Source: Climacium dendroides (lineage: Eukaryota; Streptophyta; Bryopsida; Hypnales; Climaciaceae). Taken from it: a stretch of 64,000 nt of DNA. The notes under the pieces were generated by a model. The model ran no database searches. It was not told where the DNA came from and worked only from the letters and a program-made list of their open reading frames with translations. Shown piece by piece: positions 10,157-21,895 of this stretch. The position numbers and the translations under genes are program-made. The stretch's first letter is position 1; each line of letters begins with the position of its first letter. The stretch covers positions 23,126,001 to 23,190,000 of the forward strand of contig OX467082.1 of the NCBI GenBank assembly GCA_950106755.1, read 5' to 3'.

Positions 10157-12208
10157 GATAGCCCGGAACTACACAAGCAATTAGAGGAGGACTTAACTAA
10201 GTTAGGATGTGTCGGTCTACTACACCGACCATGGAACCTCAAGATTGAAGAGATGATTCAAGAGCTACTTCACGGTGTTCCGAATCAGTATGAGCTCACT
10301 TTGAGAGGGCGGCCAGTCACGTGGATCGAGGACATCTAGGCGGACGTCTATCAGTTCCGGAAGAGTGGGAATGGTTTAGCATCGAGGACGGACCGTTTTG
10401 TAGCTGGGAAGTTCACTAGGTCTGCAAACCCTAAGGACGGATTTGCTATCAGTGAGTGTAAGGCCGAGAGACATAGGCGGATCCTAGAGTTTCTGATTCC
10501 GATCTTATATCCGGAAAAGCCAACGCGGGTTACCATTACGATGGCCAATACTATCTTTGGGGCTATGGAGAACCGGGTAGTGCACTGGGGTAGGGTCATA
10601 GCCGGGATAGTGGCTAAATTAGCGGATCACGTGACCCGAGCAAAGGTGAGTCCAGTTAGCACGTATTTGTTTCATCTGTACCATCAACAGGAACTTTTGA
10701 GTGCGGCGGAAATAATTCAGTATGATACCGGAAAGACGCTCCTGTCATATGGACTTTCCGGGGAGGAAGCGGAAGATCCGGTCGAGTCTGATCCGGAGGA
10801 ACTTCCCGAGGAACGTCTGACCGATCCGATGACCAAGAAGAGGAAGTCAACCAATCCAGGGTCGAGAATCAAGCCATAGACGATGGAGAGGGGGGAATCC
10901 AGCAAAGGACCTGAAATGGAAATAGAATCCACATTTTTCAATGCGGGGCTCGAGTGGATACGTGAAGCCAAGGTACTCCACGACGGGTTGTCAGATTTGG
11001 TGATAGATATCGCGGAAGTGTTGAAGGTGGATCCGGATCAGATCGTGGAAGCTGTCAAGCGACTGCCCAAGCCGGAGGATCTGAAGAAGAGGGAGGAGCG
11101 GATCCAGGAGTTCGAGGCGGAACGGAACCTACTCCAGACCCGAGTGAATTGGGTGGAAGGGAAAATGGTAGCTGCAAAAGAGAAAGAGAAAGAGGCTCTC
11201 GCTCTGGTCAAGAATCTAACCGGAGCAGTCAACATTAAAGCCGACATTAAAGCTGCCTTGTTTGACTCAAAGATGATATCGAAAGGCCACATTACCAGAA
11301 CCAAGGTAGTTACCATCCTCGTAGACTTCACTACGAGGATAGAGCGAGTTTTGAAGGAGATCCAGAAGTTACTGGCGGCCATCGACCCAAACCATGCGAT
11401 GGATTTCTCCACCTTTCCGGAACTTCCTTTTGTCGCAGGTATCCCAAGGAAACCAGTGGCGGATCATGCAACCCGGATGGAGGGTTTGAGGGGGATACTC
11501 ACACCAGCCGAGCCTTCCGCCAGTAAAATATGGATGACGGAGTTGAATTTGAGGCCAGCCTCGGAACCGGAACCTGAGTCTAGCGCGAAAACGATTCCAG
11601 TGCCATCTAAGTTCTCAACCCCGGAAGTTCCCAAGGCACAAACAATGTCGAATTTGATGACCGGATCATTCAAGGTTCCGGGACAGCAAGTTAGGGGAGA
11701 TCTCATCAACCGGATTGGTGGGATGACCAATCCGGCTCGGACTAATCCGAAAGGATTTGTGCACATGTAAGAGACCACGCCGGAGAAAGGAAGCGAACCT
11801 GCAACATTGGAGGATACAACACCAGAGAAGGAGAAAGAAGTTCAAGTCATTGAAGATTCTGAGGAGGAGAGTGCCTACTCCACTTCCAAAACCGAAGGCG
11901 ATAGCGATCCGTCTCCCGCAACGCGCAATATCCAGATGTCGCAGCATAGAGTAAGCAATTTCCCTATTATACTTACAAAAATCACTCTAGAGCATAACAA
12001 AATGACCCTAAAGATCGAACCCACGAGATCCTGTGAAGTAGCTAACTCTAACAAGGAGATAAACTCAATTAAACCCTTCAATTCTACTTTTCCGGTTCTA
12101 CCTCTAACGACCGGAACATCCAAAACCAACCAGAAAGCTTCGACTGGACTGTTTCCTACTTCCGGTTTTACTAGTTCCCCGATTTCTGGACTGACTTCTC
12201 GATTCTAG
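10157..12208 (+). pseudogene. Retroelement-type ORF, copy 1 (decayed)
   Basis: One frame runs from about 10157 to 12208, broken by stops at 10337 (TAG), 10877 (TAG) and 11768 (TAA). The N-terminal block (QLEEDLTKLGC, then RPWNLKIEEMIQEL) and the core (RVTITMANTIFGAM, then TYLFHLYHQQELL) match the other three copies, at 13081-14757, 33325-35223 and 44879-46976. The stop at 10337 stands where copies 2 and 3 have Trp (LWRDVYGF, IWKRVYDF), so TGG became TAG. A coiled-coil-like Glu/Lys-rich stretch lies at about 11050-11200, with an acidic tail. I know no enzymatic domain here. It resembles proteins of non-autonomous plant LTR elements (gag-like or 'putative plant transposon protein'), by general form only. 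CCGGAA-rich noncoding sequence follows. Confidence 0.7.
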
Positions 12209-13080
12209 ACCCTGCAACTTCCGGTCCTATGTACCCTCTTGGGCGGATCCGGTCTGGTCCCTACTTCCATACCCGGTTTAGTTTTACCTCTGTTTTACCA
12301 TCAGAGGGTTCGCCGCTTGCTTTTGAAAGTGGTAGGCCCACCACTCCTTCCGTAACTTATAGTGGCTGAAGACCCACTTTCCTATCCACTGATCCCCTAA
12401 CTAACACGGATCCGTTTTGGTCCCTCACAATAATCCGGATAGCAACCCGAATCACAGGTCACACAAAGACCCCCCATACGATCCTCTCATACTACAACGA
12501 CCTTGACACTGATCCGTTCCGTACGAAGTTGGGTGGCTACAAGTGCATTCGTCCGTTCCAACATCTACAAAAGTTCTTTCGTTCACAACGGTGGCAAGAC
12601 CTCACAGGAGTCAGGACACTCAACCGGATTTCCCACCCAGGAGTTCTAGCGCAGCTAAGGAATCCCTCCCTATCCGCCTAGCCTGATTAACGGATCTCTT
12701 ACCCGGAATGCTAAACTTCTGTAGCTACTGAGGCACTGGAATCCACTCCTAATTCTTCATAACCTACTCACATGTACCTAGAACCGGAAATATACATCAA
12801 GGGGAGAAACTCTACCAACACCTCCGTACTCACCTTCCTACTCTGACTCCGTGCACTCTTGCCAATACTTGGGAAAAATACACAAAAGTTAGTTTAAAGG
12901 AAAGTACACAAAGAAATGCCAAAAGAACTCTCTCCTTCTCCAGCTCAGAGACTATTTTATATACAAAAAAGCAAAAAGTAAAAAGTGAATACATGATTTC
13001 CGCCTCTAAAGGCGCTGACAATCCGGTCCTACCTTATCCTAACCGGATTCTATTCCGGTTCCTACCTATAAGTCCTATTT
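12209..13080. other. Noncoding junction between two convergent retroelement copies
   Basis: Copy 1 (plus) and copy 2 (minus) converge here. The sequence is rich in TCCGG/CCGGA words and has no supported gene. The point where one element ends and the other begins is not visible. Confidence 0.45.
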
Positions 13081-14757
13081 TTACAATCCTTTCTGTTCCG
13101 TCTCATACACTCGGGATCCAATGGTAGGGCTCTCATCAGGTCTCTCCAACTGCTCGAAGACCTCATTTAGATTCCGGTTCCGATCCCCATCCGTAGGTAG
13201 AGTCGAATGTTCTTCCTCGGCTTCCGGGGAGTCCAAATCTATCGGCTGATGTCCGGTCAAGGGCGTCTCCTTCTTTGCTCTGCTTGATTGGGGCGTTTTG
13301 TCCTTTCCTGGTTTCTGAGCTACATCTTCCGAAAACAAGTCTGGAAGAGAAATTTCTGAGAGCCGGACCGGAACTTCTGTCAACTTCTGGCTTCTTTCCA
13401 CGATCCGGTCCGCTGACTCCCGTGCCTTGGATAGGAGTTTCTCCATCTGCTCCTCAAAATTGGTGAGGATGTGCACCACCCTAGTTCCGGATATCTTCTT
13501 GTCCTTGTGCACCTCCTCTTCGAACAGGCGCGCCTTGGTGACTGCGGCTCCGGGTCCTCCAAGCACGTCCTTCACTTCCACGGCCAACTTCTTCATTTCC
13601 TCCGCCATCTCCTTTGTCGCGGTGGCGTTCTCAAGCAGCGCGAATAGTTCGGCCTTGAAGGTGTCCACCTCATCGTGCTGCCGCTTGCTGTCCTCCTTCA
13701 TCTTCCGAAGCTCTTCCGGATTGATAACACTCTCAGCCACCTTCCGCGGCAACTGACTGTTCGGTTCTGCTCCGATTAATTCCGCGATCTCCCCAAGCGT
13801 CCGCCTCTTAACTTCCCAATCCGTCCGGATTCCACAGAGGATCCCAACCAACTCGTCAAACGGATCTGCGGTTCCGGATCCGGATGCAACATCCGGTCCA
13901 GTTGGAGTCTCACCTCTGCGCGGCCTTGGATGTCCTGGGGGCGTTCCTCGATTCCGAGTCGGCGTGGTCTTCTGCCTCTTGGCGGAGACATACGGTTCCT
14001 CCTCTTCCTCTTCTTCTTCTTCCTCCTCCTCGGTTTCGTTTCCGGAATCCGCTTCTTGGTCGGACTCGGATTCTCCGTACTTCATGGTCCGCTCCTGGGC
14101 CTTCCACACCTTCAGCTCCACCTTCGTCAACAGTTCCTGTTGTCGGTAGAGGTGGTAAACATAAGGGCACAGTGGGGTAGCCCTACTTCTCCCCACTCTT
14201 GTAGTAAGTTGGGACACTAGATCAAAGAAGATCCGGCCCCAGTCTACTTTCCGGGTTTCGCTCAACGCTCCGAAAATCGTGTTAGCCAAGGTGATAGTCA
14301 CCCTGGTGGGCTTTTCCGGATGCAAAACCGGAACCAGGAACTGGAGCAGGCGTCGCTCCCGGTCATCGAGGTAGTCTTCGACCGCGTAGCTATCCTTTGG
14401 GTTTACTACGCTTTCGAACTTGCCCTGGACGAAATCATCCTTCCGGTTGGCAAGCTCGAGTCCTCCTGGCCGGAATCCGTATACGTCCCGCCACAAAGCC
14501 TCGGTCCATTGGACCGGATTCCCTCTCAGGGTGTTATCGAACTGATTCGATACGCCACTCAGGATTTCTCTAATCATCCTCTCATCTTTGAAATCCCAAG
14601 GTTTCAAAGCTAACCCTTGACAATCCATCAACGATAAATCCTCCCTGAGTTCTCCCTGTTCCGGTTCCTTGGTCGGCATGACCGGAACCACTTTTCTAAG
14701 CTTTACTTTACTCGGGGGCGGGGTGTTAGAACCTCTCTTCCGGTTCAACCGCGGCAT
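13081..14757 (-). CDS. Retroelement-type ORF, copy 2 (intact, 558 aa)
   Basis: An uninterrupted frame starts at the ATG at 14757. The N-terminus is basic. About residues 30-230 form the shared core: DCQGLALKPWDFKDERMIRE, then VTITLANTIFGALSETRKVD, then YVYHLYRQQELL. A long Glu run follows near residues 245-255, then a basic patch (AKRQKTTPTRNRG). A helical, probably coiled-coil second half follows (LPRKVAESVINPEELRKMKE, about residues 335-460), then a polar tail. No protease, reverse transcriptase, integrase or zinc knuckle is visible, so the element would depend on another for movement. The intact frame beside three stops in copy 1 suggests a younger insertion. The function is not known to me; a structural (gag-like) or envelope-region protein of a Ty3-type element is one guess. 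Confidence 0.75.
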   Translation of the reverse strand: MPRLNRKRGSNTPPPSKVKLRKVVPVMPTKEPEQGELREDLSLMDCQGLALKPWDFKDERMIREILSGVSNQFDNTLRGNPVQWTEALWRDVYGFRPGGLELANRKDDFVQGKFESVVNPKDSYAVEDYLDDRERRLLQFLVPVLHPEKPTRVTITLANTIFGALSETRKVDWGRIFFDLVSQLTTRVGRSRATPLCPYVYHLYRQQELLTKVELKVWKAQERTMKYGESESDQEADSGNETEEEEEEEEEEEEPYVSAKRQKTTPTRNRGTPPGHPRPRRGETPTGPDVASGSGTADPFDELVGILCGIRTDWEVKRRTLGEIAELIGAEPNSQLPRKVAESVINPEELRKMKEDSKRQHDEVDTFKAELFALLENATATKEMAEEMKKLAVEVKDVLGGPGAAVTKARLFEEEVHKDKKISGTRVVHILTNFEEQMEKLLSKARESADRIVERSQKLTEVPVRLSEISLPDLFSEDVAQKPGKDKTPQSSRAKKETPLTGHQPIDLDSPEAEEEHSTLPTDGDRNRNLNEVFEQLERPDESPTIGSRVYETEQKGL

Positions 14758-16288
14758 GAGGGTAGCTCTACCCGGTTTTCATTCTTCTACAGTCCTAACA
14801 AGGAAGCGCCGACACTTAGATGTTCCGCTCCACTTGTAAACCAACCTATTGGCGTGCTAACACTCTTAGTTTCTCACGTATCCGCTCGCACTCAAGGTCT
14901 CACCCACTCATGTCCGGAGGAGATCTCTCCGTCTCACATCCCTCACTCACTTCCGGACCCTCTTGTACTTCCTCTTCCTTGCCGCGGTCAACGATAGAAA
15001 CGTCAAGCGCTAAATCAGGACACGACAACACGTGGAAATCCAGAGACCTGAAAATGGACAGGGCCAGGCTTTATATAGTCCTGACGCCCTGGACTATCTT
15101 TATGACCAATCGGATATCCGGTCCGGTCTTTGACATCCGGTTATCTCCCATCCGGTCAACAAGATTCCGGTCGGAAATACTTATCCGGTTATACATCTAA
15201 TCCGTTCCGCTTTGACCTAAAATCGAATTAGTTCCGTAAAGTCCTTTTGTGACTATTTTTGGATTTTATTTTTCTCTCTAGATGAATCCGGATACCTATT
15301 TCTAATTTCCGGTTCGTTCAAAAAGGTAAACAAATAAAAATAAAAAATATGAGTTGTCACACCAGACTCGGGCCACAACAAAAACTACGCCAGCAAAGAA
15401 TACGAAGGGGTCACCTACTAGCCAAGTGGGGAGCTGTTCAAAGAAAGGACGGAAGCCAAAACATTAGGGTTGGTAGGAGAAGAAGTATAGGATCCGGAAT
15501 GGGGTTCCGAGCATGGACCCGGTTTCCGAAATCTTAGGCGGATAGTAAGGAAATCTGGTTATCTCGGACGGCAGTTAGCAATCTTTCCGGATATTCTGGG
15601 AGGTTCAGGGATTGGTGGCCTAGATTTCCGGGTTTCCTTTTCAGGCTTTTAGGAGTTGACTTTGGGTTTTTTGTTAGTATTCTAAGGGCAGGCAAGTTAG
15701 TTGTCTGCCATTCCATCCTACTCCATTCCATTTTAGTACTTTCACGTATGTATTACAATTTTCTTTTCTTAATCTAAGTCAGCCAAGATACCTTTAGCTG
15801 CACTTTTGCTTAGACAGGGTCTTTTTGGTTGAGTGTATGCATGGATGTGTGGTCTGATACTGGAGAAAGAGAAGGGAAAGAGAGAAGGAATTCAGATCTT
15901 GAGCCACGGATCTCTTGGTGTTGAGCTGAGTGGGAGGAATGCGAACTAAGTAAGGGAGTGTAAGTGTGACGTGCTTTTAAATTGCCGGAACGGCAATCCG
16001 GGTAAGAGGGTAGAGGGCCCTGCAAGTCCAGAACCAAGAGGGTTCTGTGTAGAGATAAGCAACTGCCAAAGGAAAGGAACTCCTGCTATTCTAGAAAGTC
16101 TACCAACCTCCCCCTGGGTACATTATCTTCCCCTTGAAACTCTAGTCCTTGGGATCTATGAGTTCGGATCCGTCGTTGTAGTAAAGAGAGGTGTGAGAAT
16201 TTCTCTGTGTAACCTGATTCCGGATCGACCAATCCGAAAACTATGAGAGGATACTCCCTCCCTCTTTCTACAACTGTTTTGTCTTGGG
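14758..16288. other. Upstream noncoding region of retroelement copy 2
   Basis: No gene supported. CCGGAT/ATCCGG words are dense to about 15310. An A-rich stretch at 15325-15350 and mixed sequence follow. LTR boundaries were not resolved. Confidence 0.4.
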
Positions 16289-16345
16289 TGTCACGACCCC
16301 AGTGACACCTAACAGCTTCCAGCAGCTCCCTAGGTTCACTCCAAT
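16289..16345 (-). repeat. Inverted 57-bp copy of the LTR-like 3' end
   Basis: It begins TGTCACGACCCCAGTGACAC and is the reverse complement, with two or three differences at its tip, of the last 57 bp of the adjacent element (17582-17638). It directly abuts the element's start, so the element looks as if it had terminal inverted repeats. The second copy (20604-21895) lacks this piece. It therefore probably arose by rearrangement or nested insertion. Confidence 0.75.
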
Positions 16346-17638
16346 TGTCACGCCCCTATCTACTTGGGGTGCCCAATGTACCTAAGTGCGCAAGGAGGGA
16401 CCTTGGGAGTGACTTCCCAAGCCTTGCAATAGACTAGGTAGGGAGAATGAAGAGACTCCTGATCAAACAGGGCGCAATAGCGCCCTGGTTTTGAAGTGAA
16501 CATGAGAGTGTCAAACATGTTTGGAAAGATCTTGACAATACGCTTCTAATGGCGCAAAGAACGCGCAATTTGGAGTTGTGAGCGAAAAGTTATGGCCGCT
16601 CAAAGTTGACTGCGTCCCGGTGGCGCCGGGACACTTGAGGGCTAGGTGTGAGGGGTTCCCAATGAATCCCACAACAAAGTATGGCATGTGGCATATCATT
16701 GGAAAGCTATGAACACAAGGAACCTAGAATGACAAGCATTACAAGGTTCTAAGACATGAGTCAAAAGTTATGGCCAAAAGAAGAGCCGTGGTGAAGGCGT
16801 GACGCCTCCCCCGGTGCATCCGAATCTTTAGAGGGCCATAACTTTGTAAGAACTTGTCCAAATGGGACGAGTGAGTAGTCCATTGGCATCTACTCGTCGC
16901 GTAGATGTCTAAAATGGGCTCGCATGTTGGATTTGGAGCTCGGAGCACAAAGTTACGCCGGTTGGAAGTTCGGGAGTCCAAACGGTGACGTAACTTGACG
17001 ATTTGGGTTGGAAGTGGGTGGTCTTCCACAACCCAAGGTTATCTAAGGACTTCCTTCGACCTAGGACGGGGGGGTCTGCCGAATACCACAGAGAGTACTA
17101 TAGGAGGGGTTGGTCTCCCTCCTCACTCCCTTTTGAAGCCTTGGTGAGTCCCGGTGATTCATGGTTGGTGGTGGTGACTTCACCACCACTTCAAGGCACC
17201 ATGGGACACTTGTGTGTGTCCCGTGGCATCGGTTGGGTGGAGTCCTGCTCCTTGCTAGGCCTTCTTGGATGTGTCCCGAGTTGTGAGCGCCGGTTACCTC
17301 TAGTGGATGAGTAGCAAATGCAAAAAGGGCTAGCATGGAGTGGGGTGACATTCAAGGGCGGTTAGGACCATGGTGAGTAGTGCCACCATGGGTCCTTGCA
17401 CATTAAGGTGGAAGTTCCGCCCCATGTTACTAAGTGACATGCCTGGTGTCACGAGGAGAGTGTGTGCTAGTAGTCTCGGTGACTGGAACTTGGCAAACTG
17501 AGTTTAAAATGGGGACTGACATTATGGGTGCTTGGCATGTGCAGTGTTAGGCAGTTGGTGACCAAGTGACGCTAATAGGAGGTTGGAGTGAACCTAGGGA
17601 GCTGCTGGAAGCTGTTAGGTGTCACTGGGGTCGCAACA
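16346..17638 (+). mobile_element. Solo-LTR-like element, copy A (1293 bp)
   Basis: It starts TGTCACGCCCC and ends GGGGTCGCAACA, so it has TG...CA termini. It matches copy B at 20604-21895 along its length in reverse orientation and is almost the same length (1293 and 1292 bp). I see no coding frame of note. No matching target-site duplication flanks this copy; its left side carries an inverted fragment of its own 3' end. This looks like an LTR left alone after recombination, or part of a larger rearranged element. Confidence 0.7.
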
Positions 17639-17650
17639 GGTGTCCAGTTC

Positions 17651-18025
17651 AAATTCATTCCATTGAGTTGGGGCTTGGGGGTTCCCACCCAATATGGGGG
17701 TGAATGGTAGTACGAGGAGTGCGAAGAAGTGCTTTCCATTGGAGGTTCGTGGATGGCCCAAACAATTTGGGAGTAATTTGAAGTCCCCGTAGTGAATTTT
17801 TCCCAGTGCTTTTTGGATTTAGGGAGTTGGGAAAAAATTTAAATGGAGAGAACATGAGGGTGTTATGGCCAAGTTCATTCTATTGGGTTGGGGCTCAGGG
17901 GTTCCTCCAAAAAAATTGGGGTGAATGGTCGTGTGGGGAGTGCCAGGAAGTACTTTCCCACCTAGGTTTAGGGATGGCCCAAACAATTTGGGAGTGACTT
18001 GTAGTCTCCATAGGGTGAAAGCACA
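17651..18025 (+). repeat. Tandem ~219-bp repeat, about 1.7 units
   Basis: The block starting ttcattccattgagttgggg (17654) recurs near 17874 as ttcattctattgggttgggg. Both contain gatggcccaaacaatttggg. It directly follows LTR-like copy A. No gene is seen. Confidence 0.75.
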
Positions 18026-18866
18026 TTACGCCCCCTACAAAATATGTCAGAAAAGTACTTCTTGAGGATGTATTTATAGAACGTACTTTTTTTTAGATAA
18101 AATAAACATTATTTTCACTTTTCAATTGATCCAATTGGGAGGTACTTATGTAGAGAAGGTATTCTACCACATTTTAATCCAATTTAGTGTTTCATCCATC
18201 CTCTACAAAGTACTTTACCAACAACAAAAGCGTGTTAGGTTTGCAAAATAATTACAAATGACTTTGTACAGGCCAAATGAATGATCAAAAAAGCACAATA
18301 GTTTGTACAATGATAGAATATATATACTATGCAAGGGCTTCTTGGTGATATTAGAACTATAATTACAATATCTATTGGAATGTGGAAGACAAATGGGCAT
18401 TATCTTTTGCGGAGGAAAAAAGACACAAAAAATAATATTTACGTTCATTTTTTGATGAGTAGAGCACTACATTCACATATTGTAGCATGGCTACTGCTTA
18501 AATCTCCAAGATTTTGAATATTTGTTTGACTTTTTTCCTTGCTTCTATTCGTGAAGAATTACTTATGGTTTAGGGTAGTTTTAAACTTTCAAAATTTTGA
18601 ATATTTGTTTGACTTTTTTTTCCCTGCTTCTATTCGTGAAGAATTACTTATGGTTTAGGGTAGTTTTAAACTTTCAACTTCATCTCCACTCTTCGTTTTC
18701 AAATTTTAAAACACAAGTATTTCAACACTACTAAAGATTTCTGAAGGCAAGGGAGGGGCATTTCAAGGTTGTTTAATTTCCCTTTGCTGCCTAAGAATTT
18801 TGAATTAGCCACTGCTGTCAAATGATTTTAATTACTTTCTTATAATTGAAAATTTTAATTTTTTTT
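18026..18866. repeat. AT-rich spacer with an 83-bp tandem duplication
   Basis: The unit attttgaatatttgtttgac at 18511 repeats at 18594 and ends near 18679. The rest is AT-rich sequence without a supported gene, lying between the 219-bp repeats and the U-box pseudogene exon. Confidence 0.6.
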
Positions 18867-19054
18867 AAAAAACTACGCCACGCTCGTCGAACACCTGAAG
18901 CGCTTGCAGCCGCTGTTGGATGAGGTCCACGAGTCGTGGACGCTAGTGTCGGAGCCAGGGTTCGAGAGCGTGGAGGGCGCCTTGGAGAAAGCCAAGGAGC
19001 TGTTGGAGCGCTGTAGCCCCCATGTGAGTCGGGTGTACATGGTGAATGGTTGAA

Positions 19055-20598
19055 TTAGAGTTTCAGGGATGGCCAGGTTGTTTGCATTGGGGTTTCCGCG
19101 GTAGGATCGGCATCACCCTCGTCACCCCCGCTTGGAATCCTGTTACCGACAAGGCGATCCCGGGGGATCAGGAGAGCTTGGTGAGCGAATTTGCGAATGT
19201 GGAATTTTCAGTACCGCGGGTCGTGAGTGAGGCGCTTCGCCATTCGGATGCATTTAGAGCAAGTGAGGTTGTGGAAGCAATTGTTGGAGCGATTTTAATC
19301 CTTATGAGACAAGGGCGTGATTTCCCCATTGTGTACTGTTATAGTCTCTTAGTTCCATTCAGCTCAAGCTGCAACAGATTCTGGAAACTGCTCGTCTAAG
19401 AGAATAATCGGTAAAGGGGAGCTTTTTCTTTTCCCAAGATTTCTAGTAGGTCGAGAGCAGTTTCTGCGTCGTGGTGTACTCATTGCGCCAGACGATGGAA
19501 ACTGAGGGGCGCACTAGTAACTTTGAGAAGCATTAGGTTTGGGAAGCGGTCCGCATTTCGAAAACATTTATATTTTTTTCTTGGGAATAATAGGTTTTTA
19601 ATTCCTCATCAGGGCAGGATTGGACATTACCATATGAGAAACGTCAAACTTAGAGGAGAAGCTCTGTTTGTCAGGTGCAGAATGCACCTGATAATCTCCC
19701 CTTTATTGTTCAATTCTATGTTCCTGGAGTCTCGAGTTGAGCCGTTGCTTGCTTACTTTGATGTGAGATTGCGCTTCTATTTTGTGTCGGTGTTGGTCGT
19801 GCATTGATATTTGCCTAGCTAGTTCCTAGTACAAGATTTTTACGAGACGAACTTGAGACGGATGAATTTATTAGTTTAAGACCTGAGCGTTATTACGGTT
19901 GTATGTTCTGACATCTATTCACACAACCTTTGGGTTTTCTCTCTTGATCCGCATGGCAGTTATTTTAATCATTGATGTAGTTGAGTAGAGGTTCGAAGGT
20001 TTTGTAATTGCACCTAGCATTTGTCCGGTGATACAATTACATGAATGAGCATTTGGCAGAGGTTTCGATGGTCGACTAGATCTCGTCTTCGCATCGTTAT
20101 GAATCCATTTGTTATACATGGGTAACAATATGAAGTGGTCAGCTGCGTTTGGTGATTCCTGTAGCTATTTGAGCACTGCTCTAGCGTTTTGTATTTGCTC
20201 CTCGAATGCCCACACCTGAGCTCATGAAGCGTGCCCACTGAATGTGCAGAATCTTCGCACCCAGAAATTTTTGAATAAGTTTGAGGACGTGACTTTGGAA
20301 ATCAATCAGTCTCTGAACAGCTTGTCTTTGATGTCCCCTTGAGTTTCAGATCACATCCGCTCACAGGTATTGACTGCAGTTTGACATTCATTTGTGATTG
20401 AAATGTGAGAGTTGGGGTGCTCAGGGAAGGTTTCAAGGTGACAAGCAGTCGTAAGCAAACATATGGTACTCCGTTTTCTCTTTTTTGATTCGCTAGTCGT
20501 TTTCAATGTGCTGGACAACAACCACGGTGCACATACAAATGTTGGGACTAAGTTTCTCAAATGCTTATTCATAGACCAAAAGTCTATGTTTTTCAAAT
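19055..20598. other. Intron-like spacer of the U-box pseudogene
   Basis: No exon can be placed with confidence. A fairly GC-rich stretch at 19100-19300 could hold remnants of a PUB exon but gives no family match. The remainder is AT-rich. Confidence 0.35.
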
Positions 20599-20603
20599 TA
20601 GCT

Positions 20604-21895
20604 TGTCGCGACCCAAATGACACCTACCAGCTCCTAGCAACTCACTAGGTTCATCCCAATCCACTTACAGCGTCACTTAATCACCAACTGCCTAACACTG
20701 CACATGCCAAGCACCCACAGTGTTAGTCCCCATTTCCAACTCATTTGCCAAGTCCCAGTCACCGGGACTACTAGCACACACTCCCATCGTGACACCAGGC
20801 ATGTTACTTAGTAACATGGGGTGGAACTTCCACCTTAATGTGCAAGGACTCATGGTGGCACTACTCACCATGGTCCTAACCGCCCTTGAGTGTCACCCCA
20901 CTCCATGCTAGCCCTTTTTGCATTTGCTACATATCCACTAGAGGTAACCGGCACTCACAACTCGGGACACATCCAAGAAGGCCTAGCAAGGAGCAGGACT
21001 CCACCCAACCGATGCCATGGGACACACACAAGTGTCCCATGGTGCCTTGAAGTGGTGGTGAAGTCACCACCACCAACCATGAATCACCGGGACTCACCAA
21101 GGCTTCAAAAGGGAGTGAGGAGGGAGACCAACCCCTCCTATAGTACTCTCTGTGGTATTCAGCAGACCCCCCCCGTCCTAGGTCGAAGGAAGTCCTTGGA
21201 TAACCTTGGGTTGTGGAAGACCACCCACTTCCAACCCAAATCGCCAAGTTACGTCACCGTTTAGACTCCCGAACTTCCAACCGGCGTAACTTTGCGCTCC
21301 AAACTCCATATACAGAATGCGAGCCCATTTTAGACATCTACGCGACGAGTAGATGCCGATGGACTGCTCACTCGTTACATTTGGACAAGTCCTCGCAAAG
21401 TTATGGCCTTCTAAAGATTCGGATGCACCGGGGGAGGCGTCACGCCTTCACCACGGCTCTTCTTTTGGCCATAACTTTTGACTCATGTCTTAGAACCTCG
21501 TAATGCTTGTCATTCTAGGTTACTTGTGTTCATAGCTTTCCAATGATATGCCACATGCCATACTTTGTTGTGGGATTCATTGAGAACCCCTCACACCTAA
21601 CCCTCAAGTGTCCCGGCGCCACTAGGACCCAGTCAACTTTGAGTGGCCATAACTTTTCGCTCACAACTCCAAATTGCGCGTTCTTTGCGTCATTAGAAGC
21701 GTATTGTCAAGAGCTTTCTAAGAATGTGTAACACTCTCATGTTCACTTCAAAACCAGGGCGCTATTGCGCCCTGTTTGATCGGGAGTCTCTTCATTCTCC
21801 CTACCTAATCTATTGCAAGGCTTGGGAAGTCACTCCCAAGGTCCCCCTTACACACTTAGGTACATTGGGCACCCCAAGTAGATAGGGGCGTGACA
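20604..21895 (-). mobile_element. Solo-LTR-like element, copy B (1292 bp) with 5-bp target duplication
   Basis: On the minus strand it starts TGTCACGCCCC and ends GGTCGCGACA. It is flanked on both sides by TAGCT (20599-20603 and 21896-21900), a 5-bp duplication of the kind made by LTR integrases. It lies inside the intron-like region of the U-box pseudogene, opposite in orientation to copy A. No internal retrotransposon genes are present, so a solo LTR is the simplest reading. Confidence 0.85.

Noticed and set aside
13930..14220. Ser- and Leu-rich plus-strand frames
   Set aside because: They are the antisense of the Glu-rich stretch of retroelement copy 2.
16289..17638. TIR DNA transposon of 1.35 kb
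   Set aside because: The second copy lacks the left inverted tip and has a 5-bp duplication with TG...CA-type ends, which fits an LTR better.
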